Shown in pieces: positions 49,985 to 59,354 of a stretch of 64,000 nucleotides of DNA. This DNA is from Micromonospora lupini (lineage in GTDB: Bacteria > Actinomycetota > Actinomycetes > Mycobacteriales > Micromonosporaceae). Numbering within the stretch: the first letter of the stretch is position 1; each line of letters begins with the position of its first letter. The stretch lies in the NCBI RefSeq assembly GCF_026342015.1, contig NZ_JAPENL010000003.1, positions 248,001-312,000 of the forward strand. Direction: 5' to 3'. The notes beneath the pieces were generated by a model. The model did not search any database and was not told where the DNA came from. It saw only the letters and a list, made by a program, of their open reading frames with translations. A program made the position numbers and the translations under genes.

Positions 49985-51027
49985 GCGGTCACCACCCGGG
50001 CGCGGCGGACAAGCACGGCCAGCAGCGGCGCGCCGATCAGGGCGGTGATGATCCCGGCCGGTATCTCGCCGGGCGGGGCGACGAGCCGGCCGACGACGTC
50101 GGCGCCGAGCAGCAGCGCGGGCCCGAGCAGGGCGGAGACGGCGAGGGTCCAGCGGTGGTCCGCGCCGACCAGGGCGCGGGCCAGGTGCGGCACGGCCAGC
50201 CCGACGAAGGCGACCGGCCCGGCGGCGGCCACCGCGGCGCCGGTGAGCAGCACCGCGGCGAGGCCGCCGGTGAGGCGGACCAGCCCGATGCGGTGGCCCA
50301 GGCCGCGGGCCACGTCGTCGCCGAGAGCCAGCGCGTCCAGGCCCCGAGCCACCAGGGCCGCCAGCAGCAGCCCGACGAGGACGAACGGCAGCACCTGGGC
50401 GGTGACACCGAGGTCCCGGCCGGCCAACCCGCCGACCACCCAGAACCGGTACTCCTCGAAGGTGCGGGCGTCGATGCTGAGCAGCGCGTACACCCCGGAG
50501 GCGAGGCTGGCGTCGAGCGCCGCGCCGACAAGCGCGAGGGTGACCGGGCTCGCGCCCTCGCGGGCCCGGCTGGCGATGGCGAAGACCAGCAGCCCGGCAA
50601 CGAGCGCCCCGGCGATGCCGAACCACACGTAGCCGGCGAGCGTGCCGACGCCGAAGACCGAGATGGCGAGCACCACGCCGAACGACGCGCCGGCGCTGAT
50701 GCCGAGGATGCGAGGCTCGGCGAGGGGGTTACGGGTGAGCGCCTGGAACAGCACTCCGGCCACAGCGAGCGCGAGCCCGACGGCGAGGCCCAGGGCGGTG
50801 CGCGGCATGCGCAGTTCCCGGACGATCGTGCTGGCGTCGCTGCCGTCCGGCGCGACGAGGGCGTGCCAGACCGCACCGACACCGAGCTGCCGGCTGCCCA
50901 GCGCGAAGCTCGCCAGCACGGCGAGCAGCAGCACCAGCGCGGCGCCGGCGGTGACGGCCACCCGTCGGCCGGTACGGGCACCGGACCGGTTGCGGGCCGG
51001 CGTCGGCCGGGCGGCGAGGGCGGTCAC
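49981..51027 (-). CDS. siderophore ABC transporter permease (FecCD family), first
   Basis: 348 residues. FecCD signatures: LRMPRTALGLAVGLALAVAGVLFQ, RNPLAEPRILGISAGASFG, VGLAVPHLARALVG near 270, and PAGIITALIGAPLLAVLV at the end. First gene of the operon; the GTG at 51027 is preceded by AGGAG. An IdeR/DmdR-type iron box lies 22 bases upstream of the start, so expression should rise when iron is scarce. Confidence 0.93.
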   Translation of the reverse strand: MTALAARPTPARNRSGARTGRRVAVTAGAALVLLLAVLASFALGSRQLGVGAVWHALVAPDGSDASTIVRELRMPRTALGLAVGLALAVAGVLFQALTRNPLAEPRILGISAGASFGVVLAISVFGVGTLAGYVWFGIAGALVAGLLVFAIASRAREGASPVTLALVGAALDASLASGVYALLSIDARTFEEYRFWVVGGLAGRDLGVTAQVLPFVLVGLLLAALVARGLDALALGDDVARGLGHRIGLVRLTGGLAAVLLTGAAVAAAGPVAFVGLAVPHLARALVGADHRWTLAVSALLGPALLLGADVVGRLVAPPGEIPAGIITALIGAPLLAVLVRRARVVTA

Positions 51028-51048
51028 GAGTCTCCTGCACGTTCGAGC

Positions 51049-51067
51049 TTAGGTTCGCCTAACCTTA
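51049..51067. promoter_or_regulatory. IdeR/DmdR iron box
   Basis: TTAGGTTCGCCTAACCTTA matches the 19-base actinobacterial iron box TTAGGTTAGGCTAACCTAA at 16 positions, keeping both palindromic halves. It is placed directly upstream of the siderophore importer operon. Iron-loaded IdeR/DmdR1 would repress transcription. Confidence 0.88.
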
Positions 51068-51087
51068 GCCGACCTGCGGAAAGTGAC

Positions 51088-53022
51088 CTAACCGGCGTCT
51101 GTCGATACCGACGAGGACGCCTCCGGCCCGCCCGCCGCGCTGCCGTCCCCGGCCGCCGCGCCACCGCCCGGCAGCACGATCAGTGGCCGCATCATCTCGT
51201 TGTCCTCGTGCTCCAGCAGGTGACAGTGCCAGGCGAAGCGGCCCGGCAGGTCGAAGCGCGCCTTGATCCGGGTCACCTCCCACGGGTACGCGAGCACCGT
51301 GTCCATCCACCCCCGCTCCCCCGGAGCCGGCGGTACCCGGCCCGAGTGCCCGCGGCCGAGCAGCTCGAACTGGGCCTGGTGCAGGTGGACCGGGTGGACG
51401 AGTCGGGTGAAGTTGCGCACCTCCCACACCTCGGTGGCGCCCAGGACGGGCTGCTCGGTCACCGGATCACTCCAGTGCATCGGCCGACCCCGACCACGCT
51501 CGTCGAGGGTGCCGAGCAGCATCATCATCGACCCCGACGGGCCGGACATCCGCTCGTTGAGCGACAACCGCCGGACCCGGTCGGCAGTCGGCAGCCGAGG
51601 ACGCGCCGGCAGCCGCAGGTGCTCCGGCGGCACGCTCGCATCCGGGTCGGTCGCCTCGGTGACCACGAAGCGCAGCACCTGGCCGGTGGTCCGTGGGTCG
51701 GCCGGCGGGAAGTCCACCCCGGGCCGGCCACCGCGGTACGCCCAGTCGGGCCCCTCGTTGACGAGGTACAGCTCGGTGCCGGCGGGCACGTCGGTGAAGT
51801 CGACGATGGCGTCGACCCGCTGGGCGGGGCCGAGGCCCACGCGTTCGTGTGACACCGGCTCGGGCAGGAACCCGCCGTCGCTGCCGATCTGCCAGATCGG
51901 CAATACCGGGCGGGCCGGCCGCGCCGTGGCGTGGGCTGCCACGCTCAGCAGCAGGAAGCGGCTGTTGGAGGCGTTGAGCAGGCGGAACCGGTAGCGCCGC
52001 CGCTGCACCGTGAGGCTGGGCCAGGTGCGGCCGTTGACGACGATTGTCGAGCCGACGCCTGGCGACGCGTGCCCGCCCGGGTAGAGCAGGTCGCCGTCGG
52101 CGGTGAAGCTCCGGTCCTGGATCATCAGCGGAACATCGCGGTACCGGGCGTCCGGCGGGTCGTCGTGCGCCGGCCCCGGGCCGGGCAGCACCCCGTCCGG
52201 CAGGTCGCCGGCGCCGCCGAGCAGGTAGAACCCGGCCGGCCCGGCGTAGACGTTCTGGGCGGTGACCCCCAACGTGTGGTCGTGGTACCAGAGGGTGCCG
52301 GGCGCCTGGTCGTTGGCGTACTCGAAGGTGGCCGAGCCCGGCGCCCAGCGCAGGCCGCAACGCTCGGCGAAGCGGGACCGGAACTCGTCGTACGCGCTGC
52401 CGCAGACGGCGAAGTCGGACGGTAGGTCGCGGGCCACCGGCAGGTACCACGCCTCGGCGTGCCCGTCGCTGTCCTGCGTGCTGTGCCCGCCGTGCAGGTG
52501 CACCACCTGGGGCACCGGCCCGCGGTAGCCCCGCGGGTCGCCGTCGCGGTGGCCGTGCTGGTCCCGGTCCGCGTTTCCGCCGGCCGGGTTGGCCCAGTGC
52601 AGGGTGGGGTCGACCGGCAGCAGGTGCGGCAGGAAGTCACCCCGGTCGTCGACGAGCTGGTTGACCCAGGTCACCCGCACCGGGTGGTTCACCCGCGCCA
52701 CGATGCTGGGCGCCGGGTAGCCGAAGCTGCCGGGATGGGCCGTGGAGCCGTAACCCCACACCGTCGTACGCGGCCAGGACGGCGGCAGGATCTGCTGGCG
52801 GAACTGCCGCACCGCGATGACGTACGTGTCCCGCTCCGGACCTGTCGACACCGCTGGCATGGCCGGTGGGATCCGCAGCGGCGCGACGTACTTCGGGATG
52901 TCGGCGGCGTGCAGTCGCGCCGGCCCGACGAGCGCGCGGCCCGCGGCCGTGGAGCCCCCCGGGACCAGCATCGCGGCGCCACCTGCGGCACCGACGCCGA
53001 GCAGCCCTCGTCTGGTGACCAT
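51088..53022 (-). CDS. secreted multicopper oxidase (CotA/bilirubin-oxidase type)
   Basis: 644 residues. Tat-type signal (VTRRGLLGVGAAGGAAML). The four copper motifs are present: VHLHGGHS near 162, WYHDHTLG near 254, HPVHLHQAQFELL near 560, and HCHLLEHEDNEMM near 612, giving type 1, 2 and 3 copper ligands with Met as the axial residue of the type 1 site. It oxidises phenols, metals or bile pigments with reduction of oxygen to water. A polar insert rich in Asp, His and Gly follows the first domain (near 140-158). GGGAGG lies 6 bases before the ATG. The gene ends just downstream of the iron-box promoter. Confidence 0.93.
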   Translation of the reverse strand: MVTRRGLLGVGAAGGAAMLVPGGSTAAGRALVGPARLHAADIPKYVAPLRIPPAMPAVSTGPERDTYVIAVRQFRQQILPPSWPRTTVWGYGSTAHPGSFGYPAPSIVARVNHPVRVTWVNQLVDDRGDFLPHLLPVDPTLHWANPAGGNADRDQHGHRDGDPRGYRGPVPQVVHLHGGHSTQDSDGHAEAWYLPVARDLPSDFAVCGSAYDEFRSRFAERCGLRWAPGSATFEYANDQAPGTLWYHDHTLGVTAQNVYAGPAGFYLLGGAGDLPDGVLPGPGPAHDDPPDARYRDVPLMIQDRSFTADGDLLYPGGHASPGVGSTIVVNGRTWPSLTVQRRRYRFRLLNASNSRFLLLSVAAHATARPARPVLPIWQIGSDGGFLPEPVSHERVGLGPAQRVDAIVDFTDVPAGTELYLVNEGPDWAYRGGRPGVDFPPADPRTTGQVLRFVVTEATDPDASVPPEHLRLPARPRLPTADRVRRLSLNERMSGPSGSMMMLLGTLDERGRGRPMHWSDPVTEQPVLGATEVWEVRNFTRLVHPVHLHQAQFELLGRGHSGRVPPAPGERGWMDTVLAYPWEVTRIKARFDLPGRFAWHCHLLEHEDNEMMRPLIVLPGGGAAAGDGSAAGGPEASSSVSTDAG

Positions 53023-53151
53023 GCCACACCTCCCGTTCGCGTCCATTCCCCATAAGAGAATGGGTTTCGCGGACGGGGACAAGTGCGACAGAACACCGAT
53101 GACACCCGTAAGAGGAACATTCCGCTCTGCTCGCGCCATAGGCTTGTGACC

Positions 53152-53511
53152 ATGCGATTCGACAGGCACACGGTCGTCCTCCTGGTCCGACCGGCGGATC
53201 CGCCGGACCTGCCACCGGAGGCGCTCGACCGGGTGCAGAGCGCCCACCTGGCCCATCAGGCGGGGTTCGTGGAGCAGGGGCTGGTGCTGGCGGCCGGGCC
53301 GCTGCTTGACGCCGACGACTGCCACCTGCGGGGCTTCGTCGTGTTCTCGATCTCCCCGGAGGAGGTACGCGGGCTCTACGCCGACGATCCGGCCGTCCGC
53401 GCCGGCCTGCTCGTCGCACGGGTGACGAGTTGGATGGTGCCGGAGGGCACCGTGCGGTTCGAGAGCGTGCCGATGCCCCGGTCGATGCTTGAGGCTGCCG
53501 CGGGCGACTGA
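53152..53511 (+). CDS. YCII-related domain protein
   Basis: 119 residues. The YCII fold is indicated by VVLLVRPADPP at the start, RVQSAHLAHQAGFVEQGLVLAAGPLLD with the family's conserved His and Gly positions, and FSISPEEVRGLYADDPAVRAGL. Small dimeric proteins of this type resemble chlorite-dismutase/muconolactone-isomerase folds but usually have no known reaction. It is divergent from the multicopper oxidase. Confidence 0.8.
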   Translation: MRFDRHTVVLLVRPADPPDLPPEALDRVQSAHLAHQAGFVEQGLVLAAGPLLDADDCHLRGFVVFSISPEEVRGLYADDPAVRAGLLVARVTSWMVPEGTVRFESVPMPRSMLEAAAGD

Positions 53512-53559
53512 GGCCACCCGCCACGGCCCTCGGCGGTCAGGCGCGTGGGCCCTCGGCGG

Positions 53560-53928
53560 TCAGCCGAGCAGGCCCTCGATCGGGACCACCCGCAGATCTT
53601 CCACAGTGCCGACGATCACCCGCAGCGACGGGAAGTAGGCACCGAGAACCCGCCCGCACCTGTCGCACGGCTCGACGACCTCGCGTCCCCGGTCGGCGAC
53701 CGTGACGATCGTCTCCAGCTCGGTCACGCCCTGCGTGGCGGCGGCGCCGATCACGACCAGTTCCGCGCAGGTGTCCCCGCTGTCGTGTCGCACGTTCACG
53801 CCGGAGAAGACCCGACCGTCGGCGGTCCGGGCGGCCGACGCGCCGGTGTGGCGCTCGCTGCGACACCGCAGTTTGGCGACCGCCGTGGCGGCCTGCACCA
53901 ACGCCCGGTCGGTGTCCCGCAGCTCCAT
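53560..53928 (-). CDS. cytidine deaminase-like protein, blasticidin-S deaminase group
   Basis: 122 residues. The zinc-deaminase motifs are TCAELVVIGAAA near 54 (Cys ligand and catalytic Glu) and PCDRCG near 88 (two Cys ligands). The segments FSGVNVRHDSGDTCAEL and the YFPSLRVIV end are closer to blasticidin-S deaminase than to housekeeping cytidine deaminase. It should deaminate a cytosine-containing nucleoside; resistance to a nucleoside antibiotic is possible. The ATG at 53928 is chosen as start. A duplicated 16-base sequence covers its stop codon region. Confidence 0.8.
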   Translation of the reverse strand: MELRDTDRALVQAATAVAKLRCRSERHTGASAARTADGRVFSGVNVRHDSGDTCAELVVIGAAATQGVTELETIVTVADRGREVVEPCDRCGRVLGAYFPSLRVIVGTVEDLRVVPIEGLLG

Positions 53929-54049
53929 CCCGGCCCCCCAGCGCTCGACGTCGGCCGCAACTCTAGACGGCCGTCCGAGCGCCGACGGACCCCTCGCGCG
54001 GGTAACCCAGGGGCGGTCCGCCGCCGCGCTGCCTATCCTTGGGCACGAC

Positions 54050-57000
54050 ATGCAGAATCCAGCCGCCTCCGCCGCGACCGACACCGTCCGCGAGCTGCAC
54101 CGCCGCCTCACTCCCCTGATGTTCCGCGACCAACGCCGGCTTCAGCGGCGCCTCGACGGTGCCCGCAAGCTGCGCGACCCGCAGCGCCGGGAGGCGGCGC
54201 TGACCGAGATCACCGCCGAGCTGGCCCGGGCCGAGCAACGGCTGGCCACCCGCCGGGCGGCGGTGCCGGTGATCACGTACCCGGCCGGGTTGCCGGTCAG
54301 CGACCGCAAGGACGACATCGCCGCCGCGATCCGTGATCACCAGGTGGTGATCGTGGCCGGCGAGACCGGCTCCGGCAAGACCACCCAGATCCCCAAGATC
54401 TGCCTGGAGCTGGGGCGCGGCGTGCACGGCCTGATCGGGCACACCCAGCCCCGGCGGTTGGCCGCCCGGACGGTGGCCGACCGCATCGCCGACGAGCTGG
54501 GCACCGAACTGGGCGACGTGGTCGGCTACAAGGTGCGCTTCACCGACCAGGTCAGCGAGCGCAGCCTGGTGAAGCTGATGACCGACGGCATCCTGCTGGC
54601 CGAGTTGCAGACCGACCGGATGCTGCGCCAGTACGACACGCTGATCATCGACGAGGCGCACGAGCGCAGCCTCAACATCGACTTCATCCTCGGGTACCTG
54701 CGGGAGCTGCTGCCCCGCCGACCCGACCTCAAGGTGATCATCACCTCGGCGACCATCGAGACCGACCGCTTCGCCAGGCACTTCGCCGGCCCGCCCACCG
54801 CCGACGAGCCGCAGGGCGTGCCCGCGCCGGTGGTCGAGGTCTCCGGGCGCACCTACCCGGTGGAGGTGCGCTACCGGCCGCTTGTCGAGTTCGCCGAGGG
54901 CGAGGAGGACGGCGACGCCGACGAGGAGAACGTCCGCGACCAGGTCCAGGCGATCGGCGACGCCGTCGAGGAGCTGGCCGCCGAGGGCCCCGGCGACATC
55001 CTGGTCTTCCTCAGCGGCGAGCGGGAGATCCGCGACACCGCCGACGCGCTGGGCAAGCTGGTGCAGTCCAAGCGCTCGCTGCTCGGCACCGAGATCCTGC
55101 CGCTGTACGCGCGGCTGTCCAGCGCCGAGCAGCACCGGGTCTTCGCCGCGCACTCCTCGCGTCGGGTGGTGCTCGCCACAAACGTCGCGGAGACCTCGCT
55201 GACCGTGCCCGGCATCAAGTACGTGGTGGACCCGGGCACCGCTCGGATCTCCCGCTACTCCAGCCGGCTCAAGGTGCAGCGGCTGCCGATCGAGCCGGTC
55301 TCCCAGGCGTCGGCCAACCAGCGCAAGGGCCGCTGTGGGCGTACCTCGGACGGCATCTGCATCCGCCTCTACGACGAGCAGGACTTCCTGTCCCGGCCCG
55401 AGTTCACCGACCCGGAGATCCTGCGGACCAACCTGGCGTCGGTGATCCTCCAGATGACCGCGATCGGGCTGGGCGACCTGGCCGCGTTCCCGTTCATCGA
55501 CCCGCCGGACAAGCGCAACATCACCGACGGCGTCAACCTGCTGCACGAGCTGGGCGCGCTGGACCCGACCGAGGCCGACCCGGCGAAGCGGCTCACCGCG
55601 CTGGGCCGTCGGCTGGCCCAGTTGCCTGTCGACCCACGCCTGGCCCGGATGGTGGTCGAGGGCGAACGCAACGGCTGCGCCACCGAGGTGCTGGTGATCG
55701 CCGCCGCGCTGTCCATCCAGGACCCGCGCGAGCGGCCGGCCGAGAAGCAGGCCCAGGCCGACCAGGCGCACGCCCGGTTCGCCGACAAGGAGTCGGACTT
55801 CGTCGCGTACCTCAACCTGTGGCGCTACCTGCGCGAGCAGCAGCGGGAGCTGTCGTCGAGCGCGTTCCGCCGGATGTGCAAGGCGGAGTACCTGAACTAC
55901 CTGCGGATCCGCGAGTGGCAGGACATCGTCAGCCAGTTGCGTCAGGTGCTGCGTACCCCGCAGCAGGAGGGCGACCGGCGGGGTGGGCGGCCGGCGCGCG
56001 ACACCGCGGACGACTCGGACGCCGGCCGGGGTGCGAGCCGCCGGGGCGGCGCGGACCTGCCGGAGGAGATCGACACCCCGAAGGTGCACCAGTCGCTGCT
56101 GCCCGGCCTGCTGTCGCACATCGGGCTCAAGGACGCCCAGAAACACGAGTACCTGGGGGCGCGGGGCGCGAAGTTCGGGATCTTCCCGGGGTCGGCGTTG
56201 TTCAAGAAGCCGCCGCGCTGGGTGATGGCCGCCGAGCTGGTGGAGACCTCCCGGCTGTGGGGTCGCATCGCCGGCCGGGTCGAGCCGGAGTGGGTCGAGC
56301 CCCTCGCGCAGCACCTGGTCAAGCGCAGCTACAGCGAGCCGCACTGGGAGAAGAAGCAGGCCGCGGTGATGGCCTACGAGAAGGTCACCCTGTACGGCAT
56401 TCCCCTGGTCACCTCCCGCAAGGTCAACTTCGGGCGTGTCGACCCGGTCCTGAGCCGGGAGCTGTTCATCAGGCACGCCCTCGTCGAGGGCGACTGGCAG
56501 ACCCACCACCAGTTCTGGGCGGACAACAAGCGACTGCTCGCCGAGATCGAGGAGCTGGAGAGCCGCGCCCGCCGCCGGGACATCCTTGTCGACGACGAGA
56601 CCATCTTCGGCTTCTACGACCAGCGGATCCCCGCCGACGTCTCCTCCGGGCGGCACTTCGACAGCTGGTGGAAGAAGACCCGCCGGGACCAGCCCGACCT
56701 GCTCACCTTCACCCGCGACGTGCTTGTCAACGACGGCCGGCCCGGGGTGGACGAGAACGACTACCCGGACGAGTGGCAGGCCGACGGGGTGAGTCTGCCG
56801 CTCACCTACCGCTTCGAGCCGGGCACGCCGGACGACGGCGTCACAGTGGACATCCCGCTGCCGCTGCTCAACCAGGTGCCGCCGGAGAGCTTCGACTGGC
56901 AGGTGCCGGGGCTGCGCGAAGAGACGGTGATCGCGCTGATCCGAACGCTACCCAAGGCGATCCGCCGCAACTTCGTCCCGGTGCCGGACTACGCCCGCGC

Positions 57001-58123
57001 CGCGCTCGCCGCGATCACCCCGGGCGAGGAGGCGCTCCTGGACGCGCTCACCCGTGAGCTGCGCCGGATGACCGGAGTCACCGTGCCCCGCGACGCCTGG
57101 GAGCCGGGCAAGCTGCCGGCGCACCTGCGGGTGACCTTCCGGGTGCTCGGCGACGACGAGAAGCCTGTCGCCGAGGGCAAGGACCTGCCGACCCTGCAAC
57201 GTCAACTCCGCCAGGAGGTACGCCAGGTGGTGGCGGCCGCCGCGCCGGAGATCGCCCGCACCGGGCTGCGGGAGTGGAGCATCGGCACGCTGCCACGGAC
57301 CATCGAGCAGGTGCGCGCCGGCTACGCGGTGAACGCCTACCCGGCGCTCGTCGACGAGGGCGCCACGGTCGGGGTGAAAGTGTTCGACTCCCCCGCCGAG
57401 GCGGAGGCGGCGCACTGGGCCGGCACCCGCCGGCTGCTGCGGCTCACCGTCCCGTCCCCGGCACGGTTCCTCCAGGGGCGGCTCAGCAACGAGGCGAAGC
57501 TGGCGCTGAGCCGCAACCCGCACGGCGGCGTGCAGGACCTGATCGAGGACGCGGCCGGCGCCGCCATCGACAGGCTGATCGGCGACGCCGGCGGGCCGGC
57601 CTGGGACGCCAACGGGTTCGCGGCGCTGCGGGAGAAGGTCCGCGCCGACCTGGTCGACACAGTCGTCGAGGTGATGGACCGGGTCCGCCGGGTGCTCGCC
57701 GCCGCGTACGCCGTCGAACAGCGGCTCGGCGCCACCCGCAACCTCGCCGTGGTGGCCGCGCTCGCCGACATCCGCAAGCAGCTCGCCGGGCTGGTGCACG
57801 CCGGTTTCATCACCGAGACCGGGTACGCCCGCCTGCCCGACCTGCTGCGCTACCTCACCGCCATCGAGCGTCGACTGGACCGCCTGGGCGGCAACCCGCA
57901 GCGGGACCGCCAGCAACAGGACCGGATCGCTGTGGTGCAGAAGGAGTACGACGACCTGCTCGCCGCCCTGCCACCGGCCCGCCGACAGGCGACCGCCGTC
58001 CGGCAGATCCGCTGGATGATCGAGGAGTTGCGGGTGAACGTCTTCGCTCAGGCGCTGGGCACCCCGTACCCCGTCTCCGAGCAGCGGATCTACCGGGCGA
58101 TGGACGACGCGGAGGGCCGTTGA
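54050..58123 (+). CDS. hrpA: ATP-dependent RNA helicase HrpA
   Basis: 1357 residues, slightly longer than E. coli HrpA (about 1300). DEAH motifs in order: VAGETGSGKTTQIPK near 103, IDEAHERSLN near 200, TSATIETDRF, LATNVAETSLTVPGI, and NQRKGRCGR near 424. The HA2/OB region follows and the C-terminal third is the HrpA-specific DUF3418 region. The ATG at 54050 gives the normal HrpA N-terminus (LHRRLTPLMFRDQRRLQRRL). It is an SF2 helicase; the E. coli enzyme resolves stalled ribosomes. The same window also encodes HrpB. Confidence 0.95.
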   Translation: MQNPAASAATDTVRELHRRLTPLMFRDQRRLQRRLDGARKLRDPQRREAALTEITAELARAEQRLATRRAAVPVITYPAGLPVSDRKDDIAAAIRDHQVVIVAGETGSGKTTQIPKICLELGRGVHGLIGHTQPRRLAARTVADRIADELGTELGDVVGYKVRFTDQVSERSLVKLMTDGILLAELQTDRMLRQYDTLIIDEAHERSLNIDFILGYLRELLPRRPDLKVIITSATIETDRFARHFAGPPTADEPQGVPAPVVEVSGRTYPVEVRYRPLVEFAEGEEDGDADEENVRDQVQAIGDAVEELAAEGPGDILVFLSGEREIRDTADALGKLVQSKRSLLGTEILPLYARLSSAEQHRVFAAHSSRRVVLATNVAETSLTVPGIKYVVDPGTARISRYSSRLKVQRLPIEPVSQASANQRKGRCGRTSDGICIRLYDEQDFLSRPEFTDPEILRTNLASVILQMTAIGLGDLAAFPFIDPPDKRNITDGVNLLHELGALDPTEADPAKRLTALGRRLAQLPVDPRLARMVVEGERNGCATEVLVIAAALSIQDPRERPAEKQAQADQAHARFADKESDFVAYLNLWRYLREQQRELSSSAFRRMCKAEYLNYLRIREWQDIVSQLRQVLRTPQQEGDRRGGRPARDTADDSDAGRGASRRGGADLPEEIDTPKVHQSLLPGLLSHIGLKDAQKHEYLGARGAKFGIFPGSALFKKPPRWVMAAELVETSRLWGRIAGRVEPEWVEPLAQHLVKRSYSEPHWEKKQAAVMAYEKVTLYGIPLVTSRKVNFGRVDPVLSRELFIRHALVEGDWQTHHQFWADNKRLLAEIEELESRARRRDILVDDETIFGFYDQRIPADVSSGRHFDSWWKKTRRDQPDLLTFTRDVLVNDGRPGVDENDYPDEWQADGVSLPLTYRFEPGTPDDGVTVDIPLPLLNQVPPESFDWQVPGLREETVIALIRTLPKAIRRNFVPVPDYARAALAAITPGEEALLDALTRELRRMTGVTVPRDAWEPGKLPAHLRVTFRVLGDDEKPVAEGKDLPTLQRQLRQEVRQVVAAAAPEIARTGLREWSIGTLPRTIEQVRAGYAVNAYPALVDEGATVGVKVFDSPAEAEAAHWAGTRRLLRLTVPSPARFLQGRLSNEAKLALSRNPHGGVQDLIEDAAGAAIDRLIGDAGGPAWDANGFAALREKVRADLVDTVVEVMDRVRRVLAAAYAVEQRLGATRNLAVVAALADIRKQLAGLVHAGFITETGYARLPDLLRYLTAIERRLDRLGGNPQRDRQQQDRIAVVQKEYDDLLAALPPARRQATAVRQIRWMIEELRVNVFAQALGTPYPVSEQRIYRAMDDAEGR

Positions 58124-58148
58124 CCCGCCGGGTGGCGCGCGGGATGCG

Positions 58149-59189
58149 TCAGCGCGCCGGGATCGAGAGCCCTCGGGCGACCGGGACGCCACGCACCGAC
58201 GTGGTGAGCGCCGCGCCGCGGGACTCCGCGGCGGTGGGCGTCCACCAGGCCTGGTTCTCCCGGTACCAGTCGAAGACCTCGCTGAGCCCGTCGGAGAACC
58301 GGATCCGCGGCTCGAAGCCGAGCTCCTCGGAGATCTTGCGGTAGTCCAGCGAGTACCGCTGGTCCTGCACCTTGCGGTCCGGCACGTGCCGGACCCGTTC
58401 CCAGCCGGCGCCGGCGAGCCGCAGGATCCGTTCGGCGAGCGCCCGGTTGGTCAGCTCGACGTCGCCGCCGATGTTGTAGACCTCGCCGGCGCGGCCCTTG
58501 GCCAGCACCAGCGCGATGGCCCGGCAGTGGTCGTCGACGTGCAACCACTCGCGCACGGCGCTGCCGTCGCCGTGCAGGGTGATGTCCTGGCCGGTGAGCA
58601 GGCTGGTGACGAAGCGGGGAATGACCTTCTCCACGTGCTGGTACGGCCCGTAGTTGTTGGCGCAGCGCGTGATGGAGACGTCCACGTCGTAGGTGCGCCA
58701 GTAGGAGCGGACCACGCAGTCGCTGGCCGCCTTCGACGCCGCGTACGGGGAGTTGGGCTCCAGCACGCAGGTCTCGGTCCAGGAGCCCTCGCTGATCGAG
58801 CCGTACACCTCGTCTGTGGAGACGTGCACGACCCGGCCGACACCACTGCGCGCGCAGGCGGCCAGCAGCAGGTGGGAGCCCATCACGTTGGTCTCGAAGA
58901 ACGGGGCGGGGTCGTCGATGGACCTGTCGACGTGCGACTCGGCGGCGAAGTGCACCACCGCGTCGTGGCCGGGAACCACGTCCGCGAGCAACTGCGGGTC
59001 GCAGATGTCCCCGCGGACGAAGGTCAGGCGGGGGTGCGCGGCCGGCAGGTTGGCCCGATCACTGGCGTACGTCAGCTTGTCGATCACCGTGACGTCGCAG
59101 TGCTCGAACCCGGTGTAACCGCCACCGAGCAGACTGCGCGCGAAGTGTGAACCGATGAAGCCGGCACCACCGGTAACCAGGATCCTCAT
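58149..59189 (-). CDS. rfbB: dTDP-glucose 4,6-dehydratase
   Basis: 346 residues, extended SDR fold. NAD-binding GGAGFIGSHFAR at the start; catalytic motifs STDEVYG near 126 (Thr, Asp, Glu) and YAASK near 152; CANNYGPYQHVEKVIPRF near 182 and HGDGSAVREWLHVDDHCRAI. It converts dTDP-glucose to dTDP-4-keto-6-deoxyglucose, the first committed step to dTDP-rhamnose and many antibiotic sugars. It stands alone here; no other sugar-nucleotide genes are adjacent. AGGAGGG lies 7 bases before the ATG. Confidence 0.92.
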   Translation of the reverse strand: MRILVTGGAGFIGSHFARSLLGGGYTGFEHCDVTVIDKLTYASDRANLPAAHPRLTFVRGDICDPQLLADVVPGHDAVVHFAAESHVDRSIDDPAPFFETNVMGSHLLLAACARSGVGRVVHVSTDEVYGSISEGSWTETCVLEPNSPYAASKAASDCVVRSYWRTYDVDVSITRCANNYGPYQHVEKVIPRFVTSLLTGQDITLHGDGSAVREWLHVDDHCRAIALVLAKGRAGEVYNIGGDVELTNRALAERILRLAGAGWERVRHVPDRKVQDQRYSLDYRKISEELGFEPRIRFSDGLSEVFDWYRENQAWWTPTAAESRGAALTTSVRGVPVARGLSIPAR

Positions 59190-59354
59190 GTGTGGCCCTC
59201 CTGCCCGGCGCGACGCGCCCACCGACAAACTCCGCTGAGTTGAATGGGGCTTTTGCCCGCGCAAGAACCCACCTTAGGTGATCGTTATCGACACCGACGG
59301 TGATATTCCGGCGTTGCGCGCGTTTTACCCCAACGGGTCGGTAATCGGGCCCGA

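Noticed and set aside
53963..56656. 897-codon open frame antisense to hrpA
   Set aside because: Shadow of hrpA codon bias; no recognisable domain, while the plus strand has all helicase motifs.
58149..59189. dTDP-glucose dehydratase as part of an antibiotic or rhamnose cluster
   Set aside because: No glycosyltransferase, RmlA, RmlC or RmlD gene lies beside it; it is treated as an isolated gene.
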